DNA of 64,000 bases from Alphaproteobacteria bacterium. GTDB taxonomy: Bacteria > Pseudomonadota > Alphaproteobacteria > Sphingomonadales > Sphingomonadaceae. Made by a program: the position numbers and the translations under genes. Positions within the stretch are counted from its first letter, which is position 1. The number at the start of each line of letters is the position of its first letter. Below the pieces are notes generated by a model. It did no database searches. It was not told the origin of the DNA and saw only the letters and a program-made list of their open reading frames with translations. The DNA lies in NCBI GenBank assembly GCA_005883305.1, contig VBAC01000001.1, positions 2,480,001-2,544,000 of the forward strand. Reading direction: 5' to 3'. Of this stretch, positions 8,006 through 18,400 are shown piece after piece.

Positions 8006-8929
8006 ATGGCATCGGCAAGCGCCGGCGACATTCGGCCTCGCACGCGTCCGCGCGAGCTGGAGGACCCGCTCAATTACTATCTCTATCACCCGCTCGCAGC
8101 CCGGCTGGCCCGGCTTCTCGTGCCGACCGGAATCTCTCCCAATCTGGTTTCCGTCGGCAGCCTGGTCGCGCTGCTCTTCGCGACCTGGGCGTTCGTTCGG
8201 CTGCCCTGGCCGGACAACGCCCTGGCCGGCCTCGGCTTCATGATGCTCTGGCACGTCATCGACGGGGCCGACGGCGATCTCGCGCGGATGACGGGCCGTG
8301 CGTCGGCGACCGGCGAGCTGGTCGACGGCGTGTGCGACTATGCCGGCAACGTCGTCATGTATTTCGCTTTCGGTTTCCTGGCCGACGACACGCTCGGCGG
8401 CTGGGCCTGGGTCCTGGGGTTGAGCGCGGGGGCGAGCCACGTCGTCCAGACCAACCATAGCGAGACCCAGCGGCGCCTCTACCTCTGGCGCGCCTACGGC
8501 GTGCCGTGGCTTCGGACGGCGGCGGCCGAGGGCGACGCCGTGTTCCGCAAAGAGGGCTGGTTCAACCGACTGTTCGGCTTCTGGGCCGAGGCCTATATCT
8601 GGCTTTCGGAGCGGATGAGCCCGGCGGCCAACCCGATCGACGAGGCGCTCGCGGCGGCGGACCCGGCGGAGGCGGAGCGCATTCGCGCCCTCGTGCGCCG
8701 CTCCTCGGGGCCTTCGCTCCTGCTCGAGAAGGCGCTCGCCGGAAATCCCAAGACCCTGATCATCGCCGCTGCCATCGCGCTCGGCAGCCCGGTCTATTAT
8801 TTCCTGACGACCCTCGTCCTGCTCAACCTCATCCTCATCGTCTCGATCGTCCAGCACCGCGCCGCCGCGCGGCATTTAGCCGCCGCTCTAGAAAGTTCGC
8901 GACCCGCTCCGCCCGCGAATCCCAGGTAA
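8006..8929 (+). CDS. CDP-alcohol phosphatidyltransferase, second copy
   Basis: A 307-aa membrane enzyme with the catalytic signature DGADGDLARMTGRASATGE followed by LVDGVCD. N-terminal DPLNYYLYHPLAARLARLL matches the entry region of the family. Several hydrophobic segments follow, and a charged cytoplasmic-looking loop rich in Ala/Glu (about residues 200-235) separates the last two helices. It is divergent from the other CDP-alcohol transferase with 63 nt between starts, so the pair probably shares a control region. AAAGGAGG lies 7 nt before the ATG. The 3' end overlaps the convergent glycosyltransferase gene by 95 nt. Substrates are not determined by sequence. Confidence 0.85.
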   Translation: MASASAGDIRPRTRPRELEDPLNYYLYHPLAARLARLLVPTGISPNLVSVGSLVALLFATWAFVRLPWPDNALAGLGFMMLWHVIDGADGDLARMTGRASATGELVDGVCDYAGNVVMYFAFGFLADDTLGGWAWVLGLSAGASHVVQTNHSETQRRLYLWRAYGVPWLRTAAAEGDAVFRKEGWFNRLFGFWAEAYIWLSERMSPAANPIDEALAAADPAEAERIRALVRRSSGPSLLLEKALAGNPKTLIIAAAIALGSPVYYFLTTLVLLNLILIVSIVQHRAAARHLAAALESSRPAPPANPR

Positions 8930-9983
8930 GCGCGCGAGAGAGCGCCAGCGCCTCGCCGGCGAGGCGGCTGGCGAGCGCCTTGTCGCCGAGCAGCCGGTCG
9001 AGCGCCGCCGCCGCTGCCGCCGGATCCCCGGCCGGCACGAGCAGGGCGTTCTCGCCGTCCTTCAGCAGCTCGGCCGTGTCGGGCGCGCGCGGGGCGAGGA
9101 CCGGCTTGCCAGCGGCCAAATAGTCGAACAGCTTCAGCGGCAGAACGCAGTTGCGGAACGTCTCCAGCGGCGCCCGGGAGGGCGGAATCAGCAGCACGTC
9201 GGCCGCGGCGAGCCAGGCGGGCAGCGCGGCGGGCGCCTGCCACGGGACGACGTGGACGTTGGCCAGGGGCGCGGCGGCGGCCTCGATCGGCCCTTCGCCC
9301 TCGGAGCCGACGAGCACGAAGAGCACGCCGGGCCTAAGCGCGGCCATCGCCAGGATCTGATCCAGGCCCTTTTCGCCGTTGATTCGTCCGGCATAGAGGG
9401 CGATCGGGCGGTCTGTGGGTAGATCGACGGGCTTTCCCCCCGCGGCGACAGGATCGGCGCCGTTATGGGCGACGAGCATCTTCGCCTCGGGCACGCCAGC
9501 GCGGCGATAGGCGCCCGCGGCGTGATGCGAATGGAGCACCAGCCCGAGGCAGTTCCTCCCGCGCACGGTGCGCCGGACCAGCGGCCGGATCGCGGGCCAG
9601 TCGTCGGGCCAGGGGCGGTAGAGGTCGAGCGCGAGGGGCAAAGGCGAGCGGCCGCCGACTCCGAGCAGGGCCGGGATTCGCGCATAGAGCAGGTCCGCCT
9701 CGGCCAGCGCGGGATCGCGAAAGACCTGCCGCAGCCAGAGCAGCTGCCGCGCGAGGCTCTCGCCCGCCCAGCGGCTCGGCCGCTGGACGAGGCGGAAAGC
9801 GCCCGTCACCGCGAAATAATCCTGGAGCTCCGCGGGGGCCAGCATCGGATCGTCCGGCCCGCGCGGAATGAGCAGAGTCACATCGACTCCCAGCCGCGCC
9901 AAAGCGGCGGCGGTGCCGATCGATTGCTGACGGTCGGCCTTGCGATCGGGCCGCGACCACATCAGGGGATAGACGAGCCGCAT
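8835..9983 (-). CDS. GT4-family glycosyltransferase
   Basis: A 382-aa GT-B fold enzyme that would transfer a sugar from an activated nucleotide donor. The C-terminal donor-binding half contains [19 protein letters not shown] and the E-x7-E-like region [25 protein letters not shown] split over residues about 285-310, both typical of family 4. The N-terminal half is a Rossmann-like acceptor domain ([12 protein letters not shown]). Its location next to inositol-phosphate and CDP-alcohol transferase genes suggests glycosylation of an inositol phospholipid, by analogy with mannosyl-phosphatidylinositol synthesis (inference). The C-terminal 31 residues are encoded opposite the 3' end of the neighbouring gene. 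Confidence 0.8.
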   Translation of the reverse strand: MRLVYPLMWSRPDRKADRQQSIGTAAALARLGVDVTLLIPRGPDDPMLAPAELQDYFAVTGAFRLVQRPSRWAGESLARQLLWLRQVFRDPALAEADLLYARIPALLGVGGRSPLPLALDLYRPWPDDWPAIRPLVRRTVRGRNCLGLVLHSHHAAGAYRRAGVPEAKMLVAHNGADPVAAGGKPVDLPTDRPIALYAGRINGEKGLDQILAMAALRPGVLFVLVGSEGEGPIEAAAAPLANVHVVPWQAPAALPAWLAAADVLLIPPSRAPLETFRNCVLPLKLFDYLAAGKPVLAPRAPDTAELLKDGENALLVPAGDPAAAAAALDRLLGDKALASRLAGEALALSRALTWDSRAERVANFLERRLNAARRRGAGRSRR

Positions 9984-10024
9984 CGCCCCTTGGTCAACCG
10001 ACTTCGCGCCGGATACAAGGCCCC

Positions 10025-11182
10025 ATGGCGAGGGCCTTATCCTATGACGTTCTGATCGTCGGCGCCGGCCATGGCGGGGCTCAGGCGGCGGTCGCCCTTC
10101 GCCAGCTTCGGTTCGAGGGGAATATCGCCATCGCCGGGGCCGAGCCCGATCCGCCCTACGAGCGGCCGCCGCTCTCCAAGGACTATCTTGCCGGCGAGAA
10201 GGATTATGAGCGGATCCTGATCCGTCCGCCCGCCTTCTGGGCCGAGCGCGGCATCGACCTGCTGCCGGGGCGGGAGGTGATCGAGCTCGAGCCGGAGGCG
10301 CGCCGGGTGCGCTGCGCCGACGGCAGCGCGATCGGCTATGGCAAGCTGATCTGGGCCGCGGGCGGGGCTCCGCGCCGGCTGCCCCAAGGCGGCCACGTCA
10401 TCCGGAGCCGCGCCGACGCCGATGCGCTGCTCGCCGCGCTTCCCGGCGCCGAGCGGATCGCGGTGATCGGGGGCGGCTATATCGGCCTCGAGGCGGCGGC
10501 CGTGCTGAGCAAGCGCTGCAAGCACGTCGTCCTGCTCGAGGCGATGGACCGGGTCCTAGCCCGGGTCGCCGGCGAGCCCCTGTCGCGCTTCTACGAGGCG
10601 GAGCACCAGCGTCATGGCGTCGACATCCGCCTGGAGGCCGGGGGCGAAACCGTCCCGGCCGACCTCACGATCGTCGCCATCGGCATCGATCCGGCGGTCG
10701 AACCGCTGCGGGAAGCCGGTGCCGAAGGCGCGGACGGAGTCGACGTCGACGAATATTGCCGCACCAGCCTGCCCGGCATCTACGCGATCGGCGACTGCGC
10801 CGCGCATGTCAGCCGCTTCGCCGGGGGGGCGCGCGTTCGGATTGAATCCGTTCAGAACGCCCACGACCAGGCGAATGTCGCGGCCAAATCGATCGTCGGC
10901 GTGCCCGAGCCCTACGACGCGATCCCCTGGTTCTGGTCGAACCAGTACGACCTCAAGCTCCAGACCGTCGGCCTGATGCACGGGCATGACGAGTTGCTCG
11001 TCCGGGGCGATCCGGCGACGCGCAGCTTCAGCCTCGTCTACCTTCGCGAGGGCCGGGTGATCGCTCTCGACTGCGTCAATTCGGTCAGGGATTATGTCCA
11101 GGGGCGCAAGCTGATCCTTGACGGCGCGGCCCCGGACAGGTCCAAGCTCTCCGATGCGGCCGTGCCGCTCAAGGAGCTATAG
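10025..11182 (+). CDS. FAD-dependent ferredoxin/rubredoxin-type reductase
   Basis: A 385-aa flavoprotein resembling putidaredoxin and rubredoxin reductases, which pass electrons from NAD(P)H to a small iron-sulfur partner. It shows the FAD-binding [19 protein letters not shown] at the N terminus, the [13 protein letters not shown] block, the NAD-binding [19 protein letters not shown] near residue 145, and the second FAD motif [11 protein letters not shown] near residue 257. It is slightly shorter than the usual 400-410 aa. No ferredoxin or P450 gene is adjacent, so the electron acceptor is unknown. Confidence 0.85.
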   Translation: MARALSYDVLIVGAGHGGAQAAVALRQLRFEGNIAIAGAEPDPPYERPPLSKDYLAGEKDYERILIRPPAFWAERGIDLLPGREVIELEPEARRVRCADGSAIGYGKLIWAAGGAPRRLPQGGHVIRSRADADALLAALPGAERIAVIGGGYIGLEAAAVLSKRCKHVVLLEAMDRVLARVAGEPLSRFYEAEHQRHGVDIRLEAGGETVPADLTIVAIGIDPAVEPLREAGAEGADGVDVDEYCRTSLPGIYAIGDCAAHVSRFAGGARVRIESVQNAHDQANVAAKSIVGVPEPYDAIPWFWSNQYDLKLQTVGLMHGHDELLVRGDPATRSFSLVYLREGRVIALDCVNSVRDYVQGRKLILDGAAPDRSKLSDAAVPLKEL

Positions 11183-11255
11183 GGTCCGCCCTCGGGCCCG
11201 GAGGCGGTCGTGACGGGTTGGCATTTGTTGTCTGGCAAGGAGTAAGGAGGGAGCG

Positions 11256-11453
11256 ATGAAGATTCATCGTGACCGACGCGGCGACGCCGCCAGGCGGCAA
11301 AGGACAGCCCGCCGCTTCGCGGTCGGCCGGAGAAGCCGGCTGGGTGCGTCGGCGCCTTCGTCCGGGCTGCCCGGCCCGGCCTTCAGCCACCTCCTACCCA
11401 GCCGACTTCTCCGGCCGATCACGGCCACCTCCGGACCCGAGGGCGAACCCTAG
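11256..11453 (+). other. Possible 65-codon upstream reading frame before lldD
   Basis: An ATG at 11256 is preceded by a very strong AAGGAGGGAG site, and the frame ends with TAG at 11451, one base before the lldD start. The predicted peptide is Arg/Pro/Ser-rich and not convincing as a folded protein. It may be a translated leader that couples ribosome delivery to lldD, or chance. The interval 11183-11454 otherwise shows nothing recognisable. Confidence 0.25.
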
Positions 11454-11454
11454 G

Positions 11455-12585
11455 ATGGCGGTCGCCTCGGTTGCCGATTTCCGCACCGCCGCAAAGAAGC
11501 GCCTGCCGCGCTTCCTGTTCGATTATATCGACGGCGGCTCCTATGCCGAGGTCACGCTTCGCCGCAACGTCGACGACCTCGCCGACATCGCCTTGCGCCA
11601 GCGCGTGCTTCGCGACGTATCGCGGATCGACCTCAAGACGACCTTGTTCGGCCGCGAGATCGCGATGCCCGTCGGGCTCGGCCCGGTCGGTCTTTCGGGC
11701 ATGTACGCGCGGCGCGGCGAGGCGGTGGCGGCGCGCGAGGCCGGGCGCAAGGGCCTCCCCGCCTGCCTTTCCAGCCTCTCGGTCTGCTCGCTCCGCGAGG
11801 TCGCCGCGGCGGGGGCCGATCCGCTCTGGTTCCAGCTCTACGTGATCAAGGACCGCGGCTATATGGGCGAGCTGCTGAGCGTGGCGAAGGAGACGGGCTG
11901 CTCGGCCCTGGTCTTCACCGTCGACCTGCCCGTGCCCGGAGCGCGCTACCGCGACGTCCATTCCGGCCTCGCCGGCCCCAACGCGCGCCGCAAGCGCCTC
12001 GGCCAGGCGCTGACCCATCCGCGCTGGCTGTGGGACGTGGTGCTTCGCGGCCGCCCGCACAGCCTCGGCAATTTCGAGCCGGTGCTGGGCAAGGCGAGCG
12101 GGCTCGACGATTATATCGGCTGGATCGGCCGCAATTTCGACGCCGGAATCGCCTGGAAGGACATCGCGTGGATCCGCCAGCACTGGCAGGGGCCGCTGAT
12201 CGTCAAGGGCGTGCTCGACCCCGAGGATGCGCGCGAGGCGGTCAAGCTCGGCGCCGACGGGCTCGTCGTCTCCAACCATGGCGGCCGCCAGCTCGACGGC
12301 GTGCTCTCCACCGCCCGGGCGCTGCCGGCGATCGCCGACGCGGCGGGCGATGACCTGACCGTCCTCGTCGACGGCGGAATCCGCTCCGGCCTCGACGTGC
12401 TGCGGATGCTGGCATTGGGCGCCAAGGGCGTGCTGCTCGGCCGGGCCTGGGCCTATGCGCTGGCCGCGCAAGGCGGGCCCGGGGTGGCGAAGATGCTCGC
12501 CATCGTCGAGGCCGAGATGCGCGTCGCCATGGCGCTCACCGGAATCACGAAGGTCGAGCAGGCGGATCGCGGCATTCTCGCCTGA
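11455..12585 (+). CDS. lldD: FMN-dependent alpha-hydroxyacid dehydrogenase, probably L-lactate dehydrogenase
   Basis: A 376-aa (beta/alpha)8 flavoenzyme that oxidises L-2-hydroxyacids, most likely L-lactate to pyruvate at the membrane. The active-site block [13 protein letters not shown] contains the catalytic histidine and substrate-binding arginine. [15 protein letters not shown] and [13 protein letters not shown] form the FMN phosphate-binding region. N-terminal [19 protein letters not shown] is typical of the family. The ATG at 11455 is chosen because similarity begins there; the frame is open further upstream but that part is low-complexity. No lactate permease or LldR-type regulator is adjacent. 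Confidence 0.85.
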   Translation: MAVASVADFRTAAKKRLPRFLFDYIDGGSYAEVTLRRNVDDLADIALRQRVLRDVSRIDLKTTLFGREIAMPVGLGPVGLSGMYARRGEAVAAREAGRKGLPACLSSLSVCSLREVAAAGADPLWFQLYVIKDRGYMGELLSVAKETGCSALVFTVDLPVPGARYRDVHSGLAGPNARRKRLGQALTHPRWLWDVVLRGRPHSLGNFEPVLGKASGLDDYIGWIGRNFDAGIAWKDIAWIRQHWQGPLIVKGVLDPEDAREAVKLGADGLVVSNHGGRQLDGVLSTARALPAIADAAGDDLTVLVDGGIRSGLDVLRMLALGAKGVLLGRAWAYALAAQGGPGVAKMLAIVEAEMRVAMALTGITKVEQADRGILA

Positions 12586-12615
12586 CTGGCAGGGCCCCGC
12601 CGCTCATAGGATGGC

Positions 12616-13395
12616 TCAGGCTTCGGCAGTCCCCGGCTCGGCCTCCTTGCGATGCATCTCGGCCGAGACACCGCCGCCCAAAAGCTTCGCCGCCGCGACC
12701 TCCATCTTGTTCATCAGCCCGTGCACCACGCTGCGCTTGCCGGCCTTCATCGCCTCCCAGCCGGTCCTGGCGACGTCGGCGGGATCGTCCTTCTTCCCCT
12801 GGCCGACCTTGGTATCGAGCATGTCGGCCCGCTCGAAGAACTCGGTGTCGGTCGCGCCCGGCTTGAGGCAGGTGACGGTCACGTCGGTGTCCTTGAGCTC
12901 GTTGCCGAGCGCGTCGGCGAAGCTGTCGATGAACGCCTTGGTGCCGTTGTAGACCGCCTGGAAGCTGCCCGCGATATGCCCGGCGATCGACCCGGTGATC
13001 AACATCTTCCCTTCGCCCCGCGCAACCATGTCCCGCGCCACGTGCTGGACGAGCAACAGGGTGCCGGTGATGTTGGTTTCGATCACATGCCGCCATTCGC
13101 GCGGCTCCTGCTCCAGGAAGGCGCGGCCGAGGCCGTGGCCGGCATTGGCGACGAGCACGTCGATCGGCCGACCGCCGGTCGCGTCGAGCAACTGATCGAC
13201 CCCGGCCGCGGTCGCGAGGTCGGCCTCGATCGAGCGCACCTCCACTCCGAGGCCTTGGAGCGCGGCCGAAGCATCGACGAGCGGGGTGTCGGCGGCGACG
13301 ACCAGGTCATAGCCGTCGCTGGCGGCGAGCTTCGCGATCTCGAGGCCGATTCCGCTCGACGCGCCGGTGACGATTGCGAGCTTAGGCTGGCTCAT
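12616..13395 (-). CDS. Short-chain dehydrogenase/reductase (SDR)
   Basis: A 259-aa classical SDR. The coenzyme motif TGASSGIG is at residues about 10-17, NAG (VANAGHG) near residue 85, and the catalytic Ser-Tyr-Lys is represented by ITGSIAG and YNGTK. The substrate is unknown. Its start overlaps the end of the upstream zinc alcohol dehydrogenase by 14 nt, so the two are translated from one transcript, together with the SRPBCC protein. It may act with that dehydrogenase on the same carbonyl or alcohol compounds (inference). Confidence 0.85.
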   Translation of the reverse strand: MSQPKLAIVTGASSGIGLEIAKLAASDGYDLVVAADTPLVDASAALQGLGVEVRSIEADLATAAGVDQLLDATGGRPIDVLVANAGHGLGRAFLEQEPREWRHVIETNITGTLLLVQHVARDMVARGEGKMLITGSIAGHIAGSFQAVYNGTKAFIDSFADALGNELKDTDVTVTCLKPGATDTEFFERADMLDTKVGQGKKDDPADVARTGWEAMKAGKRSVVHGLMNKMEVAAAKLLGGGVSAEMHRKEAEPGTAEA

Positions 13396-14578
13396 GTCTG
13401 GTCTCCATCCCGGGCTTCAGAACGATCTTGGTGTATTCGTTCTGGTCGTCGTGCCAGTGCTTGTAGAGCGAAGGCCCTTCTTCCAGCCCGGCGCGGTGCG
13501 AGATCAGGAACTCGGTGTCGATCTCGTTTTCGGCGATCAGGTCGAGCAGGAGCTGGGTGTATTTCTGAACGTGGGTCTGGCCGGATTTGACCGTCAGCCC
13601 CTTCTCCATCAGCGCACCGATGGGGAATTTGTCGGCCATGCCGCCATAGACGCCGGGGATCGAGAGCCGCCCGCCCTTGCGGCAGGCGAGCACCGCCTGG
13701 CGCAGCGCCGCCGGCCGGTCGGTGCCGAGGAAAGTGTGGGCCTTCGCCGTGTCCACCAGATTGTCGATTCCGAGCCCGTGGCTCTCCATGCCGACGCAAT
13801 CGATGCAGGCGTCCGGGCCGATCCCGCCGGTCATTTCGAACAAGGCGTCGCGCACGTCGGTCTCGCGATAGTTGAGCACCTCGGCGCCCATCTGCCTCGC
13901 CAGCTCGAGACGGCGTGGATAATGATCGATGGCGATCACCCGGTGAGCGCCCTGGATCAGCGCCGACTGGACCGCGAACAGGCCGACCGGCCCGCAGCCC
14001 CAGATGGCGACCGTGTCGCCCTCCTCGATCATCGCATTCTCGGCGGCCATCCAGCCGGTCGGCAGGATGTCCGAGAGGAACAGCACCTTGTCGTCCTCCA
14101 TCCCTTCGGGCACGACGATAGGACCGACGTCGGAATAGGGAACGCGGACATATTCGGCCTGGCCGCCGGCATAGCCGCCGGTCAGGTGGGCGTAGCCGAA
14201 GACGCCGCCCATCGGGTAGCCGTAGAGCGTCTCCGACATATCGCCGGTGGTTGCCGGATTGGCGTTGTCGCAGGCCGAATATTGCTCCTTGCCGCAGAAG
14301 AAGCAGTTGCCGCACGAGACGGTGAAGGGGACCACGACCCGCTGCCCCTTCTGCAGCGTGCTCCTGGGCCCAACCTCGACGACCTCGCCCATGAATTCGT
14401 GGCCGAGAATATCGCCCTGGCGCATCGTCGGGATGTAGCCGTCGTAGAGGTGGAGGTCGGAACCGCAGATCGCGGTTGAGGTGACGCGGATGATGGCGTC
14501 GCGGGGGTTGACGATTTCGGGATCGGGGACGGTGTCGACCTGGACCTTGTGGCGGCCCTGCCAGGTGATCGCGCGCAT
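13382..14578 (-). CDS. Zinc-dependent alcohol/formaldehyde dehydrogenase-like protein
   Basis: A 398-aa medium-chain dehydrogenase. The catalytic zinc ligands appear as ICGSDLH and [12 protein letters not shown], and the structural zinc cysteines as [16 protein letters not shown]. The NAD-binding motif is [16 protein letters not shown] near residue 195. Overall it resembles glutathione-independent formaldehyde dehydrogenases and related threonine-dehydrogenase-like proteins. The exact substrate cannot be read from the sequence. It lies 15 nt downstream of the SRPBCC gene and overlaps the SDR gene by 14 nt, which makes a three-gene operon. Confidence 0.88.
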   Translation of the reverse strand: MRAITWQGRHKVQVDTVPDPEIVNPRDAIIRVTSTAICGSDLHLYDGYIPTMRQGDILGHEFMGEVVEVGPRSTLQKGQRVVVPFTVSCGNCFFCGKEQYSACDNANPATTGDMSETLYGYPMGGVFGYAHLTGGYAGGQAEYVRVPYSDVGPIVVPEGMEDDKVLFLSDILPTGWMAAENAMIEEGDTVAIWGCGPVGLFAVQSALIQGAHRVIAIDHYPRRLELARQMGAEVLNYRETDVRDALFEMTGGIGPDACIDCVGMESHGLGIDNLVDTAKAHTFLGTDRPAALRQAVLACRKGGRLSIPGVYGGMADKFPIGALMEKGLTVKSGQTHVQKYTQLLLDLIAENEIDTEFLISHRAGLEEGPSLYKHWHDDQNEYTKIVLKPGMETRHEPA

Positions 14579-14593
14579 CTATGCGTTCCTTGT

Positions 14594-15178
14594 CTAGAGG
14601 CTTTGCTCGGTCGGGGATTCGGATTTGCGGCCCGAGGGGCTGGCGGAGCTGGTGATCTCGCCGGTCTCCAGAAACTGCTTGAGCCGCCTGAGATCGCGCC
14701 GGGTCTGGACGTTGGGCTCGCGCTGGAAGAGCTTGGCGATCCACTGCCCGATCACTCCGCCGGGCGCATCGTAGGCGATCGTCGCGGTGACGATCGTTCC
14801 GCGCCCAGGCGCCGCGTCGCTGAACTCGACCCGGCCGGAATTGGTGACGTCGGCGCCTTCGACCGACTGCCAGGCGATCAGCCGCCCAGGCTCGTCGTCG
14901 GTGACCACGCTGTCCCATTCGACCGTCTTGCCGGCGGGACCCTTGACCACCCAGTGCGAGCGCCGCGCATCCATCGTGTCGATCCGCTCGACATTCTCCA
15001 TCACGGTGGCGAGGTTGGGGAAATCGCGCCAGAAGGCGTAAACCTCCTCGCGCGGCCGGTCGATCGTCACCGACCGGCTCACGATCTCTTCCTCCCGGAC
15101 GCGCCGGTCTGGAAGGGGCTTGTCTTCCTGATCTCGCGCCGTCGCGGCCGGCGCGTCGTCGCGAAGCTCGGACGCCAT
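14594..15178 (-). CDS. SRPBCC (cyclase/dehydrase-like) protein
   Basis: A 194-aa protein with a START/Bet v1-like fold. The characteristic first strand and helix SVTIDRPREEVYAFWRDFPN (residues about 35-54) and HWVVKGPAGKTVEWDSVV are typical of polyketide-cyclase-like SRPBCC proteins that bind hydrophobic ligands. Both ends are charged and probably disordered. First gene of the operon with the zinc dehydrogenase and the SDR. Comparable operons are widespread in sphingomonads and rhizobia without a settled function. Confidence 0.8.
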   Translation of the reverse strand: MASELRDDAPAATARDQEDKPLPDRRVREEEIVSRSVTIDRPREEVYAFWRDFPNLATVMENVERIDTMDARRSHWVVKGPAGKTVEWDSVVTDDEPGRLIAWQSVEGADVTNSGRVEFSDAAPGRGTIVTATIAYDAPGGVIGQWIAKLFQREPNVQTRRDLRRLKQFLETGEITSSASPSGRKSESPTEQSL

Positions 15179-15179
15179 C

Positions 15180-15449
15180 CTAATCTCCTGACTTTAAATG
15201 ACCGTTCCGAAACGGCGCAGAGGCAGCACGGGTTCCAGGCTCAACGTACTGATCTGGATTGGTTTCTACGACGAGCGTAAAGCACTGGTAGGAGATGTCC
15301 GGACTGACGATGTCACATCCGATATCGGGCGCACTGCGCAGACCCAACAAGATCCAGCTTGCGACGAAACACGGGTAAGCGGCGGCGCCTTGCGGCGCAT
15401 GTGGCGGTGGAACCAGTCTTATGCGAACTCGTCTCCACCGGAAACACAT
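15180..15449 (-). CDS. Possible small protein downstream of the giant gene
   Basis: A frame of 89 codons runs from an ATG at 15449 to a stop at 15180, directly after the 1498-aa gene. The C-terminal half (DIVSPDISYQCFTLVVETNP) reads more like protein than the neighbouring alternative frames, and the peptide has five cysteines. There is no Shine-Dalgarno and the N terminus is doubtful. It could be a real small gene, the tail of a decayed one, or chance. The rest of 15179-15495 shows nothing recognisable. Confidence 0.3.
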   Translation of the reverse strand: MCFRWRRVRIRLVPPPHAPQGAAAYPCFVASWILLGLRSAPDIGCDIVSPDISYQCFTLVVETNPDQYVEPGTRAASAPFRNGHLKSGD

Positions 15450-15495
15450 GGAGCATCGACAAATCTGACGGGGGAATGGAATCGGAGACGGTCGG

Positions 15496-18400
15496 TCATG
15501 GACGCCGAATTCGCTGGAGATAGGAAAAAACCAGCCGCTTGTGTGTCGTCGGACGGAACACGACCAAGCCGTCCTTGATCTCAGCCGTCGGCTTCTCGGC
15601 GGGAAGGTGCTCGAATTCTTCCACCAACAGCGCCACGCGGCGAGCGTCATCAATAAACGGCAGACGGATCGGCGTGCGCCAAGTGAACTGGTTCGACGCA
15701 TAAGAGGTCGGTTCGACCTCGAGGTGGACGGTGGGGCTAAGGATGGGAGATGCAATCCATTCCTTCTCAGCTTCATCCCATTGTACCAGTCGCAAGTCGA
15801 CCGTCGAGCGGCTAGCCTCGAGCCCCATTCCCACTGGTCCGTATCCGGGGCCCGACATGTTAAAGATGCGATTTGTACCCGAGCCACCGATATTGATTTC
15901 GCGGGACGGCAGCAACTGCACTTCCAACTGGATCGGCGGCGACAGTTTAAGATGCTCCACGGCATGCGGCTGGTACCGAGCCAAGCCGAGCTGGACGAAC
16001 GGGGTATAGGCGCTCGACGGCGCGATCTCAACTTCGCAATAGAGGGCCCCGTTTTCGTCGGCCTTGGGGACTAGCGGCAGCACGGTGACCGGCAGCCCGG
16101 CTTTCGTGTCCGCGAGCTTCCCCTGCCGCGCGCGAATCCCGTCGGCGGAATCGTCGCTGAGGAAGAGCAGTAGGGGGCTGGGCAGCGGCGGGGCGGACGG
16201 AAAATCCTCCGCCTTTAAATAAGAGCGTTCTCGGCCCCCTGGCCGAATCGGGTCCACGCCGGAACGCGAGAGAAAACTCTCGTAAGGCGATGGCGGCGCT
16301 ATCCTCGTCCCCCTCTGCAGGAATATCCACTTGCTCAAGTTGCGCCAGATCGAGCTGAGGATCCTCACCGGCAGCGGCGAGGACGTGCTCGACCAGTCAA
16401 TCGGGGGCGCCATCGACAGCACGATTGCCAACTGTTCGCCCTCTCCCGAGGCGTACCAGCCTTCGTCGAGGTAGAGGCGCAGCCTCGTCGCAGTCCGTCT
16501 CGTCCAATCGCTTTTCGCTTCCCAGTCGAAAATGGGAACCACGCGATCGATCCTAGGCGGCGGTGGCCGGAAGGTGCATTCGGTCCACAGTTCGGGCCGG
16601 TCGCCGGTCGCGACCTGAGCTTCGCAGGCGCGGCGTTCTGCTAGGGTGGCATCCTTTCCGTAGAAGAAAGAGGCGAACCGAGAGGTGGCGACAAGGCTCA
16701 GCCGCAGCCGTCGAGCCCGCACGCGGTCGCCTGGAAACTTGCGGAATAGTTGGCGCAACTCTCCCGTCGTCTCCGTACCCTTGCGCAGGAGGTCCACCCA
16801 ATTGGGCGGACCCGCTTCCTCGACCTCGAAGGAGAACAACTCGTCTGCCCCGGTCTTGGCACGCTCCGTCCAAGTCAGGTCGTTCAGGCGCGTCACGCGT
16901 TGCTCGTCATATTCGTCCCAAGTCGCCTCACAGCGGAGCGAGCCAGTCGATTTGCGGTCGATCAGCACGCGGCCGACGAAGAAGGTAACGCTGCCGCCCT
17001 CGCTGCTCGGCCACTCGAGCATATCCTTAGCTGGCGGGGGCGGGTCCGGCGGGGGCTTGAGATGCTCATACCCGTCCACGATCTCGGCCCAGGTCGGCAG
17101 GCCAGTCTGCTGCGCATCCTGATCGGGGTCGCGAACTGTGACTGTGAGGGCGTTAAAACCGAGTGCCTTGTCGATCGGCGGTTCGCGGCTCGCATAGCGG
17201 ATCGTCGGCGCCCGTAGGGGCTGCCGGCATGCATTGACGAGCAAGACCGTGCTGCTCTTCGCGTCCAGCGGGGCCGCTTCCGCGCGAATCTCCAGACTGA
17301 CCACTTGGGCCGGGCCGACGTCCACGCGCAAATGCGGCAGGCGGACGCTGCCGACTTTTACCTGTTTGAAGGGCGCCAGATTGAAGCTTGCGCCAGGGGT
17401 GGCGGAACGGACCAGTTCAATGACCACTGGCAGCGCATCATTGGGCCCGCCCGCCCCGCCCCAGAAGGCAATTCTGGTCTCCACCTCGGCCGCGGCGACG
17501 GTCGGTTTGGGGACAGTCGCCGGCCGCAAAGTGGCAACGGCGGTGCCCGCGTGCCGGCTCGCATAATAGCGCCCATCGCTCACGGACGCTTGGGCGGACA
17601 GCAATGCGACCTTGCCGCGCGACTGGGAGTCCTTGGGGAGCGGCACCGGCTTGTGCTGCGTTGTGTCGTTGGCGTTGGTCCACACGTCGTTGCCGGGAAC
17701 GTTGTCCTTCGCGCCCTCGACATACCAGATCGACCCGAGCCTGGCTTCGGGAAAGGCGCCATCGTCCTTCGACCTGCGGATATGGACCTTGTCCATGAAC
17801 GCGCCGATGGGCCTGTCCTCGCGCCGCTGCATCCGGTTGTCGAACTGACGTTCGCTCTCGGCACGGTCGAAACTCACCCGTGGCGGCAACATCAGCCTGA
17901 TCGTCCGCTCCCGCGCGAGCGGCCCGGCATCGCGAACCACCAGTCGGTCGCTCGTCTCGCCATGCAGCTTGCCGGCGTCCGGCGCGACCACCAAGGGATC
18001 TTGCGCGTCCAGCAAGACGAGCGGCGGCGGGATCGTCTCCGCTGGGAATGGATAGGGCTTTTTGTTCCTGCCAATCAGTAGGTCGACATCGCTGCTGCTG
18101 CTGTATTTGGACTTCGCATCGGCGAAGGTCCGGCTAACGCCGTTGGGGAAGACCAGCCGCGCTCCGAACACATAGCCGCGATCTTCGCGCAGCGGCGGCA
18201 GCAGCGCCTCATCCCCTTCCGGAAAGGTGTAGTCGATGGTGAGGCCGAGATGGAGATTCGGATCGACGGATATGCCGTCGGGATTGCCGGGCGCGAGGGC
18301 CAGCGATTCCCCCGCCCAGGTCACCAGCTCCTCTTCCTTGATCAGGTCGAGGTTGGGCCTGCCGTCCGCCGCCTTGGTCGGCTTGATGCGTTCCGGAACC

